Shown here piece after piece: positions 11,756 to 24,100 of a stretch of 64,000 bases of DNA. Origin of the DNA: Marasmius tenuissimus (taxonomy: Eukaryota; Basidiomycota; Agaricomycetes; Agaricales; Marasmiaceae). How positions within the stretch are numbered: position 1 is the first letter of the stretch; each line of letters begins with the position of its first letter. A program made the translations under genes and the position numbers. The stretch covers positions 1-64,000 of the forward strand of contig JAQOTA010000054.1 of the NCBI GenBank assembly GCA_029532415.1, written 5' to 3'. Below the pieces are notes generated by a model that was given only the letters and a program-made list of their open reading frames with translations, ran no database searches and was not told the origin of the DNA.

Positions 11756-12653
11756 ATGGCCAATCAACTCAAGACCTTAACCCAACGTGCTTACCGCGTT
11801 ACGCACACGAATTGGTTGGGAGGGCTTCCTCCTTGGCTGAGTCGATGGGCGGGATATCGTGCTACTCCCCCTCCTCCTCCTCCGCAATATATTGTTTGGA
11901 TATGGTCTTGGATTGGGGCGTTTGGTGGCATGGCGGTTCTCCAAGCGGTGTTCGGATATGCCGATTATTTCACCGAGCGAGCCGTTCCCCCTCCGTCAAT
12001 CGTCGCGAGTTTTGTACGTTTTTCCTGTGTGCATACATCTGTGCTCTCTGTTAATTTCCTTACTTGGACAGGGCGCTTCTGCAGTGTTGTGTTATGGAGC
12101 CCTCGAGTCGCCTCTTGGGCAGCCCCGCGCGTTACTTGGAGGTCACTTTTTGGGAAGCTTGATTGGCGTTTCAATCACGAAACTCTTCCTTCGTATGGGA
12201 ATCGATGATTACCTTGATGCGTATCAATGGCTTGCTGGTTCACTCTCTTGCGCAACCGCAATTGTTGTGATGCAAATGACCAAGACTGTACACCCTCCCG
12301 CAGGTATGAGTCGAATCTCTGCATTTCTTGGGAAGATAGACTCCTTACCTTTTTAAATCACAGGGGCCACCGCTCTTCTTGCTGCCGTTAGTGCAGAGGT
12401 GAGGAACCTTGGGTGGTACTACATGGGAGTTGTAATGTTATCGGCGACGCTAGTGTGGGCCGTAGCTCTCTTAAACAACAACATGCAACGTCGTTGGCCG
12501 GTCTATTGGGTTGCTCCTGGACCTCCTCCTGGACCCATTCTCCCTGTCACAGCTGAACCGAAACGAGTCGAAAGTTCAAACGCATCCTCGGCCGCGACCC
12601 CTACAAACACCAGCGCAACGTCAATAGATAGAGCTGGAAGGCAGCCAGTTTGA
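11756..12653 (+). CDS. HPP family integral membrane protein
   Basis: A 259-residue protein of the HPP family (Pfam HPP), multi-pass membrane proteins with a conserved His-Pro-Pro motif; some plant and cyanobacterial members carry nitrite. Three exons (11756-12013, 12072-12303, 12364-12653) join with perfect frame. About four or five hydrophobic segments are seen: WIWSWIGAFGGMAVLQAVF, a GASAVLCYGA segment, LLGGHFLGSLIGVS, LAGSLSCATAIVVMQ and YYMGVVMLSATLVWAVALL. The family motif appears as TVHPPAGATALLAA across the second intron. The N-terminus has a proline run and the last 50 residues are polar and Ser/Thr/Ala-rich, probably cytosolic. Start ATG 11756 gives a normal family length. It lies 1.7 kb beyond the kinase gene and tail-to-tail with the MFS gene. 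Substrate is not deducible from sequence. Confidence 0.9.
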
Positions 12654-13245
12654 AAAACTTTGAATGCACTGTATGAATATTAATGAGCGTGTAGACGTCG
12701 GGAAGGGTATATAGAAAGTAGTTGTAATGATTGTTTACGCACCGGATAGCTTGAATGATATTCAATGACATACCAAAAACGAGTGTGAAGCCAGCCGGTG
12801 AACGGTCCGAATGAACCTACGAGACCTACATAGATGAATTAGATCGGACTTTCAGGGCTGTAGAGACGTGCGCGGTGATCCTTTCCGTCGGACGTATATT
12901 TCTTCCTGTGGCTTGAAAGGATGGATGAACCTTGTACAGGAATGAACATATCGTTCTCAAACCACACCTGCTGTCCTCGTTTCATTGACGTATCGGGTGA
13001 CTCCACCCTCGTTGACCAGGACCCTCAAATTAGTCTCCCGCCACTAATAAGCCCGACCCTTGTGAACCAAATCGTTTGACGTTCAGTTGACGTATCCTGT
13101 TATTCGAATGTACGGAACCTCAACCCTCCCGCGACACAATCGACAGCTTCTGGCCTATCGAGATGAGGGTACAATTTCTAAACAAGTCTAAAAACATTCA
13201 ACCCTGTAGTATCTAGAGTCTATAGGTGTCCCCCTTTCGTTTCAA
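12654..13245. other. Convergent intergenic region
   Basis: The 590 bp between two convergent stop codons hold no frame worth calling. They should contain both 3' UTRs. Confidence 0.6.
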
Positions 13246-15406
13246 TTACTTTTCCGCGAACCTTGACTTGGCCCTTAACCTAGGCCCAATCCTCCTGAAT
13301 ATGAATCTATAGCCGACGTTCAGCCTTCAGATCTCTAGCAACGAGGCAAAGCAACTTACGGTAAAGGGGCCATGAGCGTCATGAGGCCTGCCAACAACGC
13401 TGTCGCGCCGACAGTGCCCAAATCGTCATACATGAATTTTGCGAACAAGGGAAACGCAGCGGCGAACGAGCTCCGCATCGCGCTATTTGATGCCATAGCA
13501 GAAGCAGCGATAGGTCTATAAGCAGTGACCAGATACGTGAACACAGAGCTGAAAACGTAATAGGTTCCAGCTCCGAAAGGTATAGATGCGATGATCGGGA
13601 CTATCCAATGGACACTCGAGTACGTCGTGAATGCCAGCCAGAAAAGCCCGATAGGAACGAGTATTCCGCCTACTTGGCCCTTGAGAAGATGTGCTTCAGG
13701 TGCGAGGATACCGCCATTTTTAGATGCTTCCTTCGCCAGGATTCTGTGAACGAATATCAACTGTCAATGCCGCGGGAGCAAGCGAGTTCGGGACGAACCG
13801 ATTCCAAAGTGGCTGCGTAGGCATAGCCCCCACCATCCCGATACCTATACCAAGAAAAGAAAGGCCTACTTCTTGCATATTAAAGTTGTGTTTGACTCCG
13901 AAAATGATGGGGAACGCCTGGAAAGCGAGATACAAGATCCCAAGGATCACAGCTGTCCTGAAGGGCGTTTAGTCTCGACGTCTCACTCCGACTACCGTGT
14001 TACTACGGCGTACCAGGTATTCAGTAGAAGGGCCATTCGGTCGTACATGATCAGTTGAAATGGCTTGTAGCAACTGATAAGTATCGACCTCCCGATGTGC
14101 TTCTGCTCCCGGTCGAGCGGCGACCAGTACTTCTCGTCGGCGTGAAGTTCCCGAAGTCTATGACGAGGCGTCAGCCCATGAGAAAACGCGAAGAGGGTAT
14201 CGATCACTTGGCAGCTTTCCACTTCCGCAGGACCGGCACATAGGTTTCTGGCACGAACTAAAAATGACAGGGTAAGCATCAGGGCCTTTGGACATGATCT
14301 ATGATTCAACTCACGGCGAACAAGGCTATCGTCTGAACGAATGACCATATGATGAGAACGTGGAAAGTCCACCGCCAGTGAACGTGCTGATGGTAACATT
14401 ATAAGTTGAGTAACGGATATCAATAACAACCGTGCTAACCTGATTGACGAATCTATCAGGGGTTAGTTCGTGACTGACGCGACGGAACGCGAGAGGATAG
14501 CTGACTTACCCGCTGAATAGAGGTCCAGCAATAGGTCCGATGAATGGAGAAAGGGTATAGAATGCCATCGGGCTGGACGGAGGGATATGAGTAATTGCCG
14601 AGGAGAACAATTCCGAAGGGACTGACGTCGCGACTTCCTCGTTGGAGAATAGATCACTGACACTTCCACCTGCAACGCTTAAGAAAGCGGAGCCGCAGAG
14701 CCCCGTAATAAACCGGAATATTAGGAGCACCACTGGTGGACTCTACGTGAGCAAGATTCTTGGGAAACAGAAAGCAGCAACGTACCAATATTAGGAGCAA
14801 AAGCAACCCCCCACGAAAAGGCGAACAATAGTGCAAATGATGCCCGGTAGATGATGGTTCGACCATACACTTCTGAGAGTGGCCCAACCAACAAAGGTCC
14901 AAATCCCAAACCCTCAACGAAAAGGCTGATTGAAAGTATTGTCACGATCTTGGCAACGTGAAAATCCCGGGCCATACCATCCTCTGCGAATGCTGCCTGG
15001 GTGAGAGATTCAAGATGATTAGGGACATCAGTATGTAGAAAAGGGTGTAAAAACGCACGGCTGACGATGCACAAGTAACACAGAGCGCTGAAGAGCTTAT
15101 GGCGACGACAATAAGCCATTTCTGTGTAAGACTCCTGTTTTGAGGGTGTTCGTAGCCTTCAATTTGTACCTCGTAGCTTGAGCCCTGTGCTGTGGTATCT
15201 GATTCTGTCTTCGTTATTGCCTCTGGTTCATTTTCAGGATATCGAGGAGCGGGCATCGAGGAATAGGAAGATTGAGGGGAACCCTTGCTCTGGGTGAACG
15301 TCTGCCATGAGTCATCAGGGAGGGGGAGGGGTGAAGGAAAACCCGAATGATTTGAAATTACTGCCCGACTCCGGCGGCAAAGGGCGGCAGTTTGTAAGCA
15401 GGACAC
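13246..15406 (-). CDS. MFS transporter, DHA1 (drug:H+ antiporter) type
   Basis: Major facilitator superfamily exporter of the 12-TM DHA1 group, whose fungal members move drugs, polyamines or secondary metabolites by proton antiport at the plasma membrane. On the minus strand about nine introns join into one frame. A polar N-terminus is followed by TM1 (KWLIVVAISSSALCVTCASS), the TM2-3 signature GPLSEVYGRTIIYR, FRFITGLCGSAFLSVAGGSVSDLF (TM4 region), SPFIGPIAGPLFSG (the antiporter motif C position in TM5), HVHWRWTFH, FVPETYVPVL, a cytosolic loop with ADEKYWSPLD, then six C-terminal TMs ending in a basic tail at TAA 13246-13248. The start is uncertain: ATG 15406 or the later in-frame ATG at 15256. 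It sits near a P450, a pairing common in secondary-metabolite or detoxification neighbourhoods, but no biosynthetic backbone gene is present. Confidence 0.88.
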
Positions 15407-16776
15407 GCGCAGACACGTGCGGCCCTGGAACTGTCAAAGCTCAACCTTTGGTTTTCAACCACCACCACGAACGGACACTGACCCAAACTTCTTTTTTATT
15501 GGGGAGGATGATGTAGAAGACAGGCTCAGGTTTCTAATGTGCCGCGTAGCGGCGACCTTTCACGTAATTCTCTAGACTTGCACACGCGTATAGAGTGCCC
15601 TCACCTGGCCTTATAGTTGTTCGGTAAGCCTCAGGCGCCTCAAAATATGTTATAACACTTCAGAGGCAATCAAATCATTCTTTATGGTCTCCGCCGCTGA
15701 CCTCTGTAACTTTTTGTCAGGGTCACAATCATCCTGTACTCAGTGAATTGGACAGGCGCCACAAGAATGAACTTCAATGAGGGAACTGGGTTTTCCTTCA
15801 AAGTTTCACACTTCGACCAATGAGGATGAAGTTTCGCACAGTGGCAACGGTGAAGAGTTCCAACTTCGGATACTCACAGGCCCACACTAATCAAGGTTTG
15901 ACCTACTTGAACAGGCCGCACGACCTCAGCTGCGGAAACCGATACGCTCGTTGTCTGGCAGTCACCTGTGCTTACTCTCAACGTCTCCTAAATAGGTCGT
16001 GGACACCTTGGGCCTTGCTGTACTGGTGATAAGCGTCATTCCCGGGTCCACGGCGCACGCCTCCTCCTGTAGCACTCGCAAACGGACTCAAGCTCAAAGC
16101 GAGCTGACTCTACCGTATTCGATAGCCGATCATGACCATCACTCTCAGGACTCAACCCCAATTTATTCAAATTCCTGCCTACTTCGAAGTCGGTCTCGAG
16201 AGGAGCAATCTGTTTCCCAGGCACCTCGTTCCCGTGAGAACACCTCTCAGGGTCTTTGTTTGGTGAAACTTACCGGTTCCGGGTTCTTCAACTCGGTCCT
16301 CGCGCTGAGCTTACCTGTCCCACTTCTATTCCATAGGACATAGAGCCGCCCCCTGGCTTGGACAACATGTAGCGTGGAATTCTCCTTGTGACTTCCCCTC
16401 GACGCCCGAGCGCGCGTCCACTGCAGCTCGAGTCTAGCTAGCTTAGCTGCCCACGCCACAATCAAACCAGTGCTTTGGAGACACCTTAGTTCATATCAGT
16501 GGCTACTGTTACAGTTTCAAGAGCCTAACGTACCCGCCAATGAATTACGGCGAGGCACGGCAACGCCAATATTGCTGAGATGGTCCTAGATCAACATCAT
16601 CATTTCATATGGAACTTTGGGCATGCGTGATCGACACATTGAGGAAGATTAAAGATGACTGTGAAATCAACGGGAGAATTTTCCCGGCGCCAGGCTCCCA
16701 TCATACATATACTCAACGTCGACGTCGCCCGCGAGTTTCGTTGCTTTCCACCCGCCCCCTCGGGTCTTCCTCGAAT
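15407..16776. other. Divergent intergenic region
   Basis: About 1.4 kb lies between the divergently transcribed MFS (-) and DUF6534 (+) genes and should hold both promoters. Frames such as 15999-16343 (+) lack domains. No TATA box is obvious directly upstream of either start. Confidence 0.45.
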
Positions 16777-18798
16777 ATGGCGAACGTAAACGCCGTCTAC
16801 GGTCCAGTTCTAATTTCTACCATAATATATGCATTGTGAGTGTTCCTTGGTATCTGTATTTCACGTTTAGCTCAGCCTCACTAGTTTATACGGTCTCGCG
16901 ACGATTCAAACCCTTCTTTTCTTCAAGTTCAATGACAAGGTACACCCCGCGAACAAAGTAGCAGTGAGTGTGAGGTCATCCCGCACTATCAATTTGACTA
17001 AAGTGTTTCCAAGGTTGCTGTTCTATGGTATGCCGAGAGCAATCATCTGCGCTGCACTCGAGGGCTCACCGTCTGCTTCTCAGGGTGATGTCGGGGTTGG
17101 ATCTCGCATTCATATCTCATTTCGTCTACTACTATGTTATATTGGCGGCGTCAAGAGGGGAAAACGAGAGAATACCTTGGAGTTTCACGGTGCGTTTCAT
17201 TCTCTCTGCAGGCTATTTGTCATCGCTCATGTCAAACCCGCATGCGTAGGGCTATACCGCCGTCGATGTAGGATCTTTCCTTGGAGTCATCCCGTTGCTC
17301 CCATATCTCAACTCGACTTCAGCTCTCTCTTCTCGCTTTCGCTCAGATGTGAGTACTCCCGTCAATCTATCTTGGATAGTCGTTTCTGATGATATCTAGA
17401 CTATACACAGTACGACTCTGGCAGCGTAAGTACACTGCGGTATCCAGTCTTAGGGTGAACTCACTCTCCCCAAGTGCTAGAGGTGACGGATCATAAGACG
17501 CTGAGAGCTGTGGTCTGCTCCACGCTGGTTAATAATCTATTTTGAACTCGATCGCCACCGATATCTGATGCATTTATCAACAGGCGGCACTTATTGGTGC
17601 TAGCATTGGTACGTACCTTCCCGTAGCTAGCTAGTTTGACCCCACTGACTTTTCCCGTCTAGGCCTTGCAATATGTACGTAGACGACTTGATCCTCTGTG
17701 ATCCCTGAACAAACTGACCCGTTCCTTCACTCCCCTGCCCCGACCCAGATCTACCGGTTCGAATGTATGTTCTGATTGTCACTTGTGCTACCCATCTACT
17801 AAGTTGACCTTGATTTTCGATGTAGGGCAACTGCTAAGTCCAGCACGGAGTATGCGAAGTCTTCAGTTAGCAGTCCCGTTATTCTTCAAGGTTTCGATAG
17901 ACATCTGATCCTCCCTAGGCTTTTGTTCTATTCGCGCTGGCCAATGGATCGTTGATTGATTGGATCCTTTCCTGCACTTTGAGTTTTGGATTGATCAAAG
18001 GTGCCGGGCGGAATTTTGGATGGTAAGTGTCCACCCGTCAAGATTTGCAGATTTCCAAAATATTGAACACTTGGGTTTGCGCCCCCCAAAAAGGACGGAC
18101 TCTAGCTTTGTGGTATTTCTCGCATACGTCCTGAATACTGGAACCTTTGCCGCGTAAGTCGGTATTGATTTTGTTCTGAAACGTTCGCTCATCACTCCGT
18201 TACAGGCTGTTTTCCATTGCCACTGTCATTTCGGTGAGTGCCTGGAAACAAGCTCGATACGTAAAATGTGGAACGCCTGACGATATGAAACCTTTAGTAC
18301 GCATTGAACGACTTCAGCCTGGCGTTTGTGAACTTCAAAATCATTCATGTGGCACTCTATTTCAACTCCTTTCTGGCCATGTATGCCTTCCCGCCGCCCA
18401 GACAGCTCACGACTTACAATATTTCTACAGGATGAATGCTCGATTCTACTTTCAGCAGCAATCATCAAGCCCCCCAGTTCTAAACAACGTAGTGTCCTAT
18501 GAAACGAGTAATGGGGACTTATACACGCAGCGTCACATCTCAGGAGGCGGTTCTTCTTTCAGTAGCGAAATGGCAGGTCGAACAATCAACGAAGTGGGTT
18601 TGCCTCTCTTCGAACGCGGGAGAACGAGATCAAAAGAAGATTGGGTGAGTAATAAAAAATACATACACGGCCGGATTTTCTGAGTACGTTCTACAGAGCG
18701 ACGAAGTTAAGATGGTTGAAATACGGGTGGATAAACAGCAGAGGCAGGCATATTCCCGAGCATCCCGACCACTTTATCGTGTCGGACGATCATCTTGA
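16777..18798 (+). CDS. DUF6534-type multi-pass membrane protein
   Basis: Member of the large Agaricomycete seven-helix family around DUF6534; function unknown. ATG 16777 starts MANVNAVYGPVLISTIIYA, the usual N-terminus. Clear exons are 16777-16835, 16885-16963, 17014-17027 (14-nt micro-exon) and 17084-17189. They give LYGLATIQTLLFF, then VAVLWVMSGLDLAFISHFVYYYVI, a family hallmark. The next part (17190-17880) breaks into very small exons that I could only partly place (RLYTVRLWQ, AALIGASIG). Later exons give SLIDWILSCTLSFGLIKG, DSSFVVFLAYVLNTGTFAA, LFSIATVIS and DFSLAFVNFKIIHVALYF, ending the TM region at SFLAMMNARFYF, the conserved boundary. A cytosolic tail rich in Ser/Gly follows. The stop is at 18796-18798 if the last intron is spliced, or 18681-18683 if it is retained. 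The splice model overlaps the convergent P450 gene by 92 bp. Confidence 0.75.
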
Positions 18799-21041
18799 TT
18801 TGTATCTCTTTAGGATGTCCTTTCGCGGGATTACTGTATTGTTGTATATCAATTGGCTGCTCAGGCGATTCTTCCAGCCTGAAAGCCCACAGCATTCGAG
18901 TGATCGCTAGCAGTGAAAAGATTGGTCAGAGGTAGTTATTGCGCCGCTGACCAATGGGGAACTCACCCAGGAATATCTCATGGTCGGCTAATCGGATTCC
19001 AGGGCATATACGCCGACTGTGGGGAAGTGAATATATAATTGCGTAAGAGGGCCAGAGTTGCAACGAGTGTCATTGATAGAATTGAGCCTCACCCTACTCC
19101 GAAGATCCAGTTATCCTTATCCCCTTTAGCCTTGAGATCGACAGGCCCAGCGGGTAAATTTGGCTCGTCGAGATACCGGTCAGGCTGGAACGAGAGGTTA
19201 GTACGGGATGTGGATGATAAATGAGCCACTAACATTGAAACGGAAAGGCTCCGGGTATCGCTGAGGATCATGATGCATCGCATACTAACCGCACAGGCAG
19301 ACGGAGATAGGTTGTAAATATCCAGCCGTCAAAGCAAGACTGATAGACTATCCACTTACCGTATTCAACACGAGTGCCGTGCCCTTGGGGATGTAATATC
19401 CGCGGTAGGTGAAGTCTTCCGTACCAGCGTGAGGCGTACAGAGCCAGAAAGGATTATGACACCGCTCTATCTCCTATGTGCGTGTTCTCCGAGTTTGCTG
19501 GGATAGGTCGCAGAAAGGTAAAATCGACACACCTTGATCATGGCTTGAATGTACGGCAAATCGTTCCCATCCTCGATCACCGGTAACCTGTTCCTCCCGA
19601 CAACCTGGTCAAGCTCTTCGTGGGCACGCTTCTGGAGATCTGGGTGGACCGCCATGCGAACAAAAAACCATCTGACGATAGCCGCAGTCTGTTCGGGTAC
19701 GTGAGAGAGAGGCTGTGGTAGGTAACAAGGAATACCTACCGAGTCGAGACCTCCGAGCATGAATGCCGAGACCAACATTGAGATATCTAGATCGTCCAGA
19801 CTTTCCTTCTCTTTCGCCTGGATCAAAGTTTTAGCTAGGCAGTCAGGGACGTTTTCGCTCCGAGTTATCCGATCCTCGAGGTCTTTGACAATCCCACCGT
19901 ACGTCGTGACAAGCTCCTGGTGGAGAGCTCTACAGCGCAAATACATGTAGTTGGGCACATGCTGCAATACGTTCACAAAATCCGACAAGTTCGCCATGAT
20001 TCCGGAGCAATGCCTGGAGGCACGGTCAGCTGTCAGTAAAGAGTGAAAGCTTTCATGGTGTGGCGAATAGAGGCTTACATGAACTCTTGTGAAAGCCCAA
20101 AGGCCTTCGCTACGAATGGGTCATCAATTGATTCCGTCTGCTTCCCAAACGTAATAGCAAGCATGTTGTTCAAGCTGTAACGCCCGGCGTACGGTTCTGT
20201 GAATACATCAGTCAATAGAACCACTGAGTGAAGAAAAAGTGATTGCTCACGCGGATTGACGGGACGCGAGCCACCCTGACCGAGTACAATCAGTTCCTTG
20301 ATCATCCTATTAGCCTCGAACTCGATCATGTGGACTCCTTGATCCACGGTTCGCGTGTTCAAAACTGTATTGGCGAGACGTCGGTGTTTTCTCCTACGCA
20401 AGAATGTCAGTGATAGATACTTAAATCAGTTTTTTATCTGAATTCACCATTCAGGACCGTAGGGCTAGAAGAACGGAACGCGTTAATCCGTCGACCGAAG
20501 ATCTCGGGAAAGATGGAAGTTGCTCACCGAAGCGGTTATGCCTCGATTCGCCAGTATTGTCCGTGATCTTAGGAACACATCCCTGCGGGAGGAGAAGACG
20601 GCACCGTTGGTGACCATCAAATCCTGTTCATAGCGCTCAGTACAGGTGGGTCAAGTGATAATTCGGTAGCAGTACCTTAACAATTTGGGGATCGGAGACG
20701 ACCATGAACAGCTGGTTACCAACTTTGAGAGAGTAGAGGGGACCGTATATTTTCGCCCACTGGTCGACTTGAAGGATGAGGTTTCGCGTGAGGAAGGGAA
20801 AAGCACCTGTGAATGTAGAGTTACAGAGTTGGCGAGATGCGGGGTTAGAAATGCCGGAAGACAGACCTAGTATAGGCAGCCCTCCAGGTCCCGGTGGGAT
20901 AGCGTTGCCATCCTTATCAACAAAGCGTACCCCCAGCAGCAGACTTATGACATACAGGAGCAAAGAAGCAGAGATAGCGGCGAGTATCATGAGAATGATA
21001 CTTGGCTGTTGTGAGAATGTATATAGAGTAGAGGAGGACAT
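18707..21041 (-). CDS. Cytochrome P450 monooxygenase
   Basis: Microsomal heme-thiolate monooxygenase of about 500 residues; substrate unknown. ATG 21041 (an in-frame alternative is 21107) opens a membrane anchor (IILMILAAISASLLLYVISLLLG), then the proline hinge IPPGPGGLPILGLS. Exons joined by about ten short introns contain YGPEWRKHRRL (helix C), the I-helix oxygen motif GGLDST split by an intron, the K-helix ExxR as EIER (codons at 19462-19473), DPQRYPEPFRFNPDRYLDE (the PERF-like region), and the heme loop FGVGRRICPG with the ligand Cys codon at 19004-19006. The last exon ends with TAA at 18707-18709. All signature residues are intact, so the enzyme should be active at the ER. It resembles the CYP families with PHAGTEDFTYRGYYIPKG common in Agaricomycetes. 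Confidence 0.92.
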
Positions 21042-21107
21042 TGCGATTTGTAGGGACAGGAAAACGGCCTGCAGCCCTTTTATGTGGAGTTGATTAGCGT
21101 TAGTCAC

Positions 21108-24100
21108 TCCTTACAGCTGCCAGAAACTGAATAAAACCGCCCAGACATTTGATCCATTGAAGTAACCACTGAACCACTACAAAAGGGGCTGAAATGTCAA
21201 AACGTGGGGGTCAGCGAGGCTGTTCATAAAGATAAATCTCGAATGAACTCACTTTAGTAGCTCTGACGCACATAGTATTATCCCGTGATAGCTTCCTCCA
21301 TCAAACAGGCTCATCTGCGCGGGAGAGAAATACCTTGTAAAATGAGGTTGATACCCGGTTGAGGCCACATGCCGCCAGCGCGTATCGGCAGGAACGGGAC
21401 GAGAGGAGATCCAAACTGGCTGGGAATGACCAAGGAGGTTGGCGTTATAGTACTATCGTCCAGATCTTCGGAGGACTGACATTACGTACCCTCCACCAAA
21501 ATCTCGAACGGATTCAAGAATCAGGGCTGACCCGAGTCGTGGCGCGACTCTATATGCAATAGCATCCACACAACACGACCTCCAGACAAGATAGGACCCG
21601 GGTAAGATCTCTGTTCCCACCATACCTTTCGTGACTCGTCCGATACGTAGGGTTTCCATTGATTGGAAGCGAGAACCGACGTTGAAGGTCCATGTCTGTA
21701 CATCCGTTACACCTGTCAAATACTAGCGAATTATAGACACGATGAACTTTTGTGGTTGTCTTCCCGCGCTAAGCGAGTTCTTGCCGAAGGCTGCCCTTTC
21801 ATCTACATACGGATCTGGGGGACGTAGTGTAACAATACGCACCCACGTCTGATATTCCGGCCAAAATAAGATGCGCTAGGCCATAATCTCCACAAATCAT
21901 TTCGTGTGGCTTCGTTGTGAACCTCATATAACTGCGGAGGTAGGCTGGACCTGCTGGCATATATGATGGTGTGCGAATGTCCGTCGTCGGATCTGTTCAA
22001 GGATAGAGCTGGAGAAGGCCCGTTATTCGGGAATGACATACTTAATTCTGTTCATCCGAAGATAGCACAGTGATCTAGATAGGTACGGTTTGGGCGGTCG
22101 GTTTCGGATTTTAGTGCACTAAAATTCATACCTTCTGCACTTGTTCTGTACATAGACATCGCTTTGGAAATCATGATGTAGCAGCAAGCGAGCCCAGCCT
22201 TTTTTTATCAGCTTTAAAAAGGCAGGCTTACTATAGATGCGATATCGCGGGAAGGTTGATTATACCAGCGCTCGACAATGATGGTGGAGATCAAGTTCGG
22301 ATGTTGTTCATCTCAGACCGGGAGTCAGGTCCGCCGGTCCTGATTGCCCGGCCGGCGCAGCACAGGCTGTTCGCCAAGCTGTTCATTGTTCGTCTTTTGC
22401 TTTCTTACAGCCATTTGTGTCCTTGACCTCGTTGCCTTCTCCTAAATTCGATGTTCGTCCGAACAGGATCTGAGTCAATCCTAGGTATGAGATACTGGTA
22501 TCGTGAACTTCAATTACCCCGTTTGGGCTGACCTTGGTACCCAAGTATCAGTACTGTGATCAAAAAAGCGAACGACTCTAATCGTACCTCAAAATTGCCC
22601 GGTTTTCAAATTGGTAGATATCGCGCCGATCTGTATAGAGAGGCTTTGACTCTATTCCTGCGGCGCATCCTCGCTTGCCCCTCTCAATGACAAGGGCTAT
22701 CCGGACAAGCAATTCTTCCGACTTGGCTAGTTGACCCTTCGCCTCATGAATGTCTCATCGTCCTTCACTGTCCATCAATGCTGACTCTTGGTACCTGTCT
22801 AAGCCCTGTATGGAAAAACTTAATCTACTACCCGCGACAACCTAGCATCTAAAACTACCATCGATACCATCATGGTTCCCTGTAGAGTGCACTCTGTAGT
22901 CAATACCCAGTCAACATGTGTTGGTTCTCCTCGTACGCGTGGCTGGCAGATACCTAACCCGGAAGCATCTCGGTGTCTGTATGGTGAGTTTTTTTGCCTT
23001 CGACTTCCCGTTGTTCCCCCTTCCGGCGGCAGTGGTTTCATTATTCACACGGAGAACAGCTCCCGCCGAGACTGAGATACCCCACAACTTCCAGATTGTG
23101 CTCCTTCGGGAATACTTCGGCTATTCATTACCCATGTATCAAGGCCTGAAGGTTTTGATCATGAGCCTCGGGCGTCCAACCAGTGTCGACTTGTACATTT
23201 GCGGGGTTACGCCAGGAGCTGCAACAAAGCGCTGGATACGCTCTCCTGATGGCTGCGCTCTATCTTGATCAATTCATCAAGTAGGTCTCATGATTCGCCA
23301 AGAAATATGCTGGGACTCACTTACCAAGTATGGTGTTTGTGACTACCTGAACGTGCCTCATTCTATCTTTAGAGGCCAATGCAATTTTATTGTCGAAGAC
23401 ACCACCGGCCACCATATTTCGGATTTTACTCCAAGACTCCGGTGATGGTCAAGGATATTCCGTTCATTTTACTTATCTGATGAAGTGACGAGTCGTAGGT
23501 TTCGACACACCGACCCCTACGTCCTCATTGCCATGGACATTTACCCTGTTCCTCTGGGCACGTTGCTCAGCCTGGGCCCCGAAAAGAGCGTCAAGATGGA
23601 GCCCGTGTTCGCCGACGAGTTCTTTCACCAGGGAGGATCGAGTCACAATCGAGAATGCTCTTTCAACCCAAAGATACTAGACCCGAAGCCCCATATATTG
23701 TCACAGGCGACAGAACACTACAACGCCCGTGTTCAAGGGGGACCATTCGTTTTACGTCTCACTCAGAGGCGGCGTATTGTAGGCCCGGATATTCAAGCAT
23801 GACGCAGATAAGCAAGTACACCCACATCGATTAGAAGTTTCACTGGCACCGGTAATCCCGATACTTCCTTCTTTTGTATGTCGCTTCCATATTACTGCCT
23901 CAATACGCTGGTCCTGGTCAATTCGGAAGCATGGGACCCGAATTGCACATGAATGGACTGGTCGGTCATTAAGTGAGTGATCGAGTGGCGGTCTTTGAGG
24001 AGTTTCTGGGACGGGAAGCTAGATACCGTCGCTGGTGTTGCTTTCCTGGAGACTCTGGCGGGATGGTGGGAGTCCGATAGGTGTGGAAGCTTGTACGCGA

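Noticed and set aside
22918..23268. 116-codon frame with hydrophobic start, considered as a P450 or membrane-enzyme N-terminus
   Set aside because: Only the hydrophobicity supports it; no downstream catalytic motif was found in 23.3-24.3 kb.
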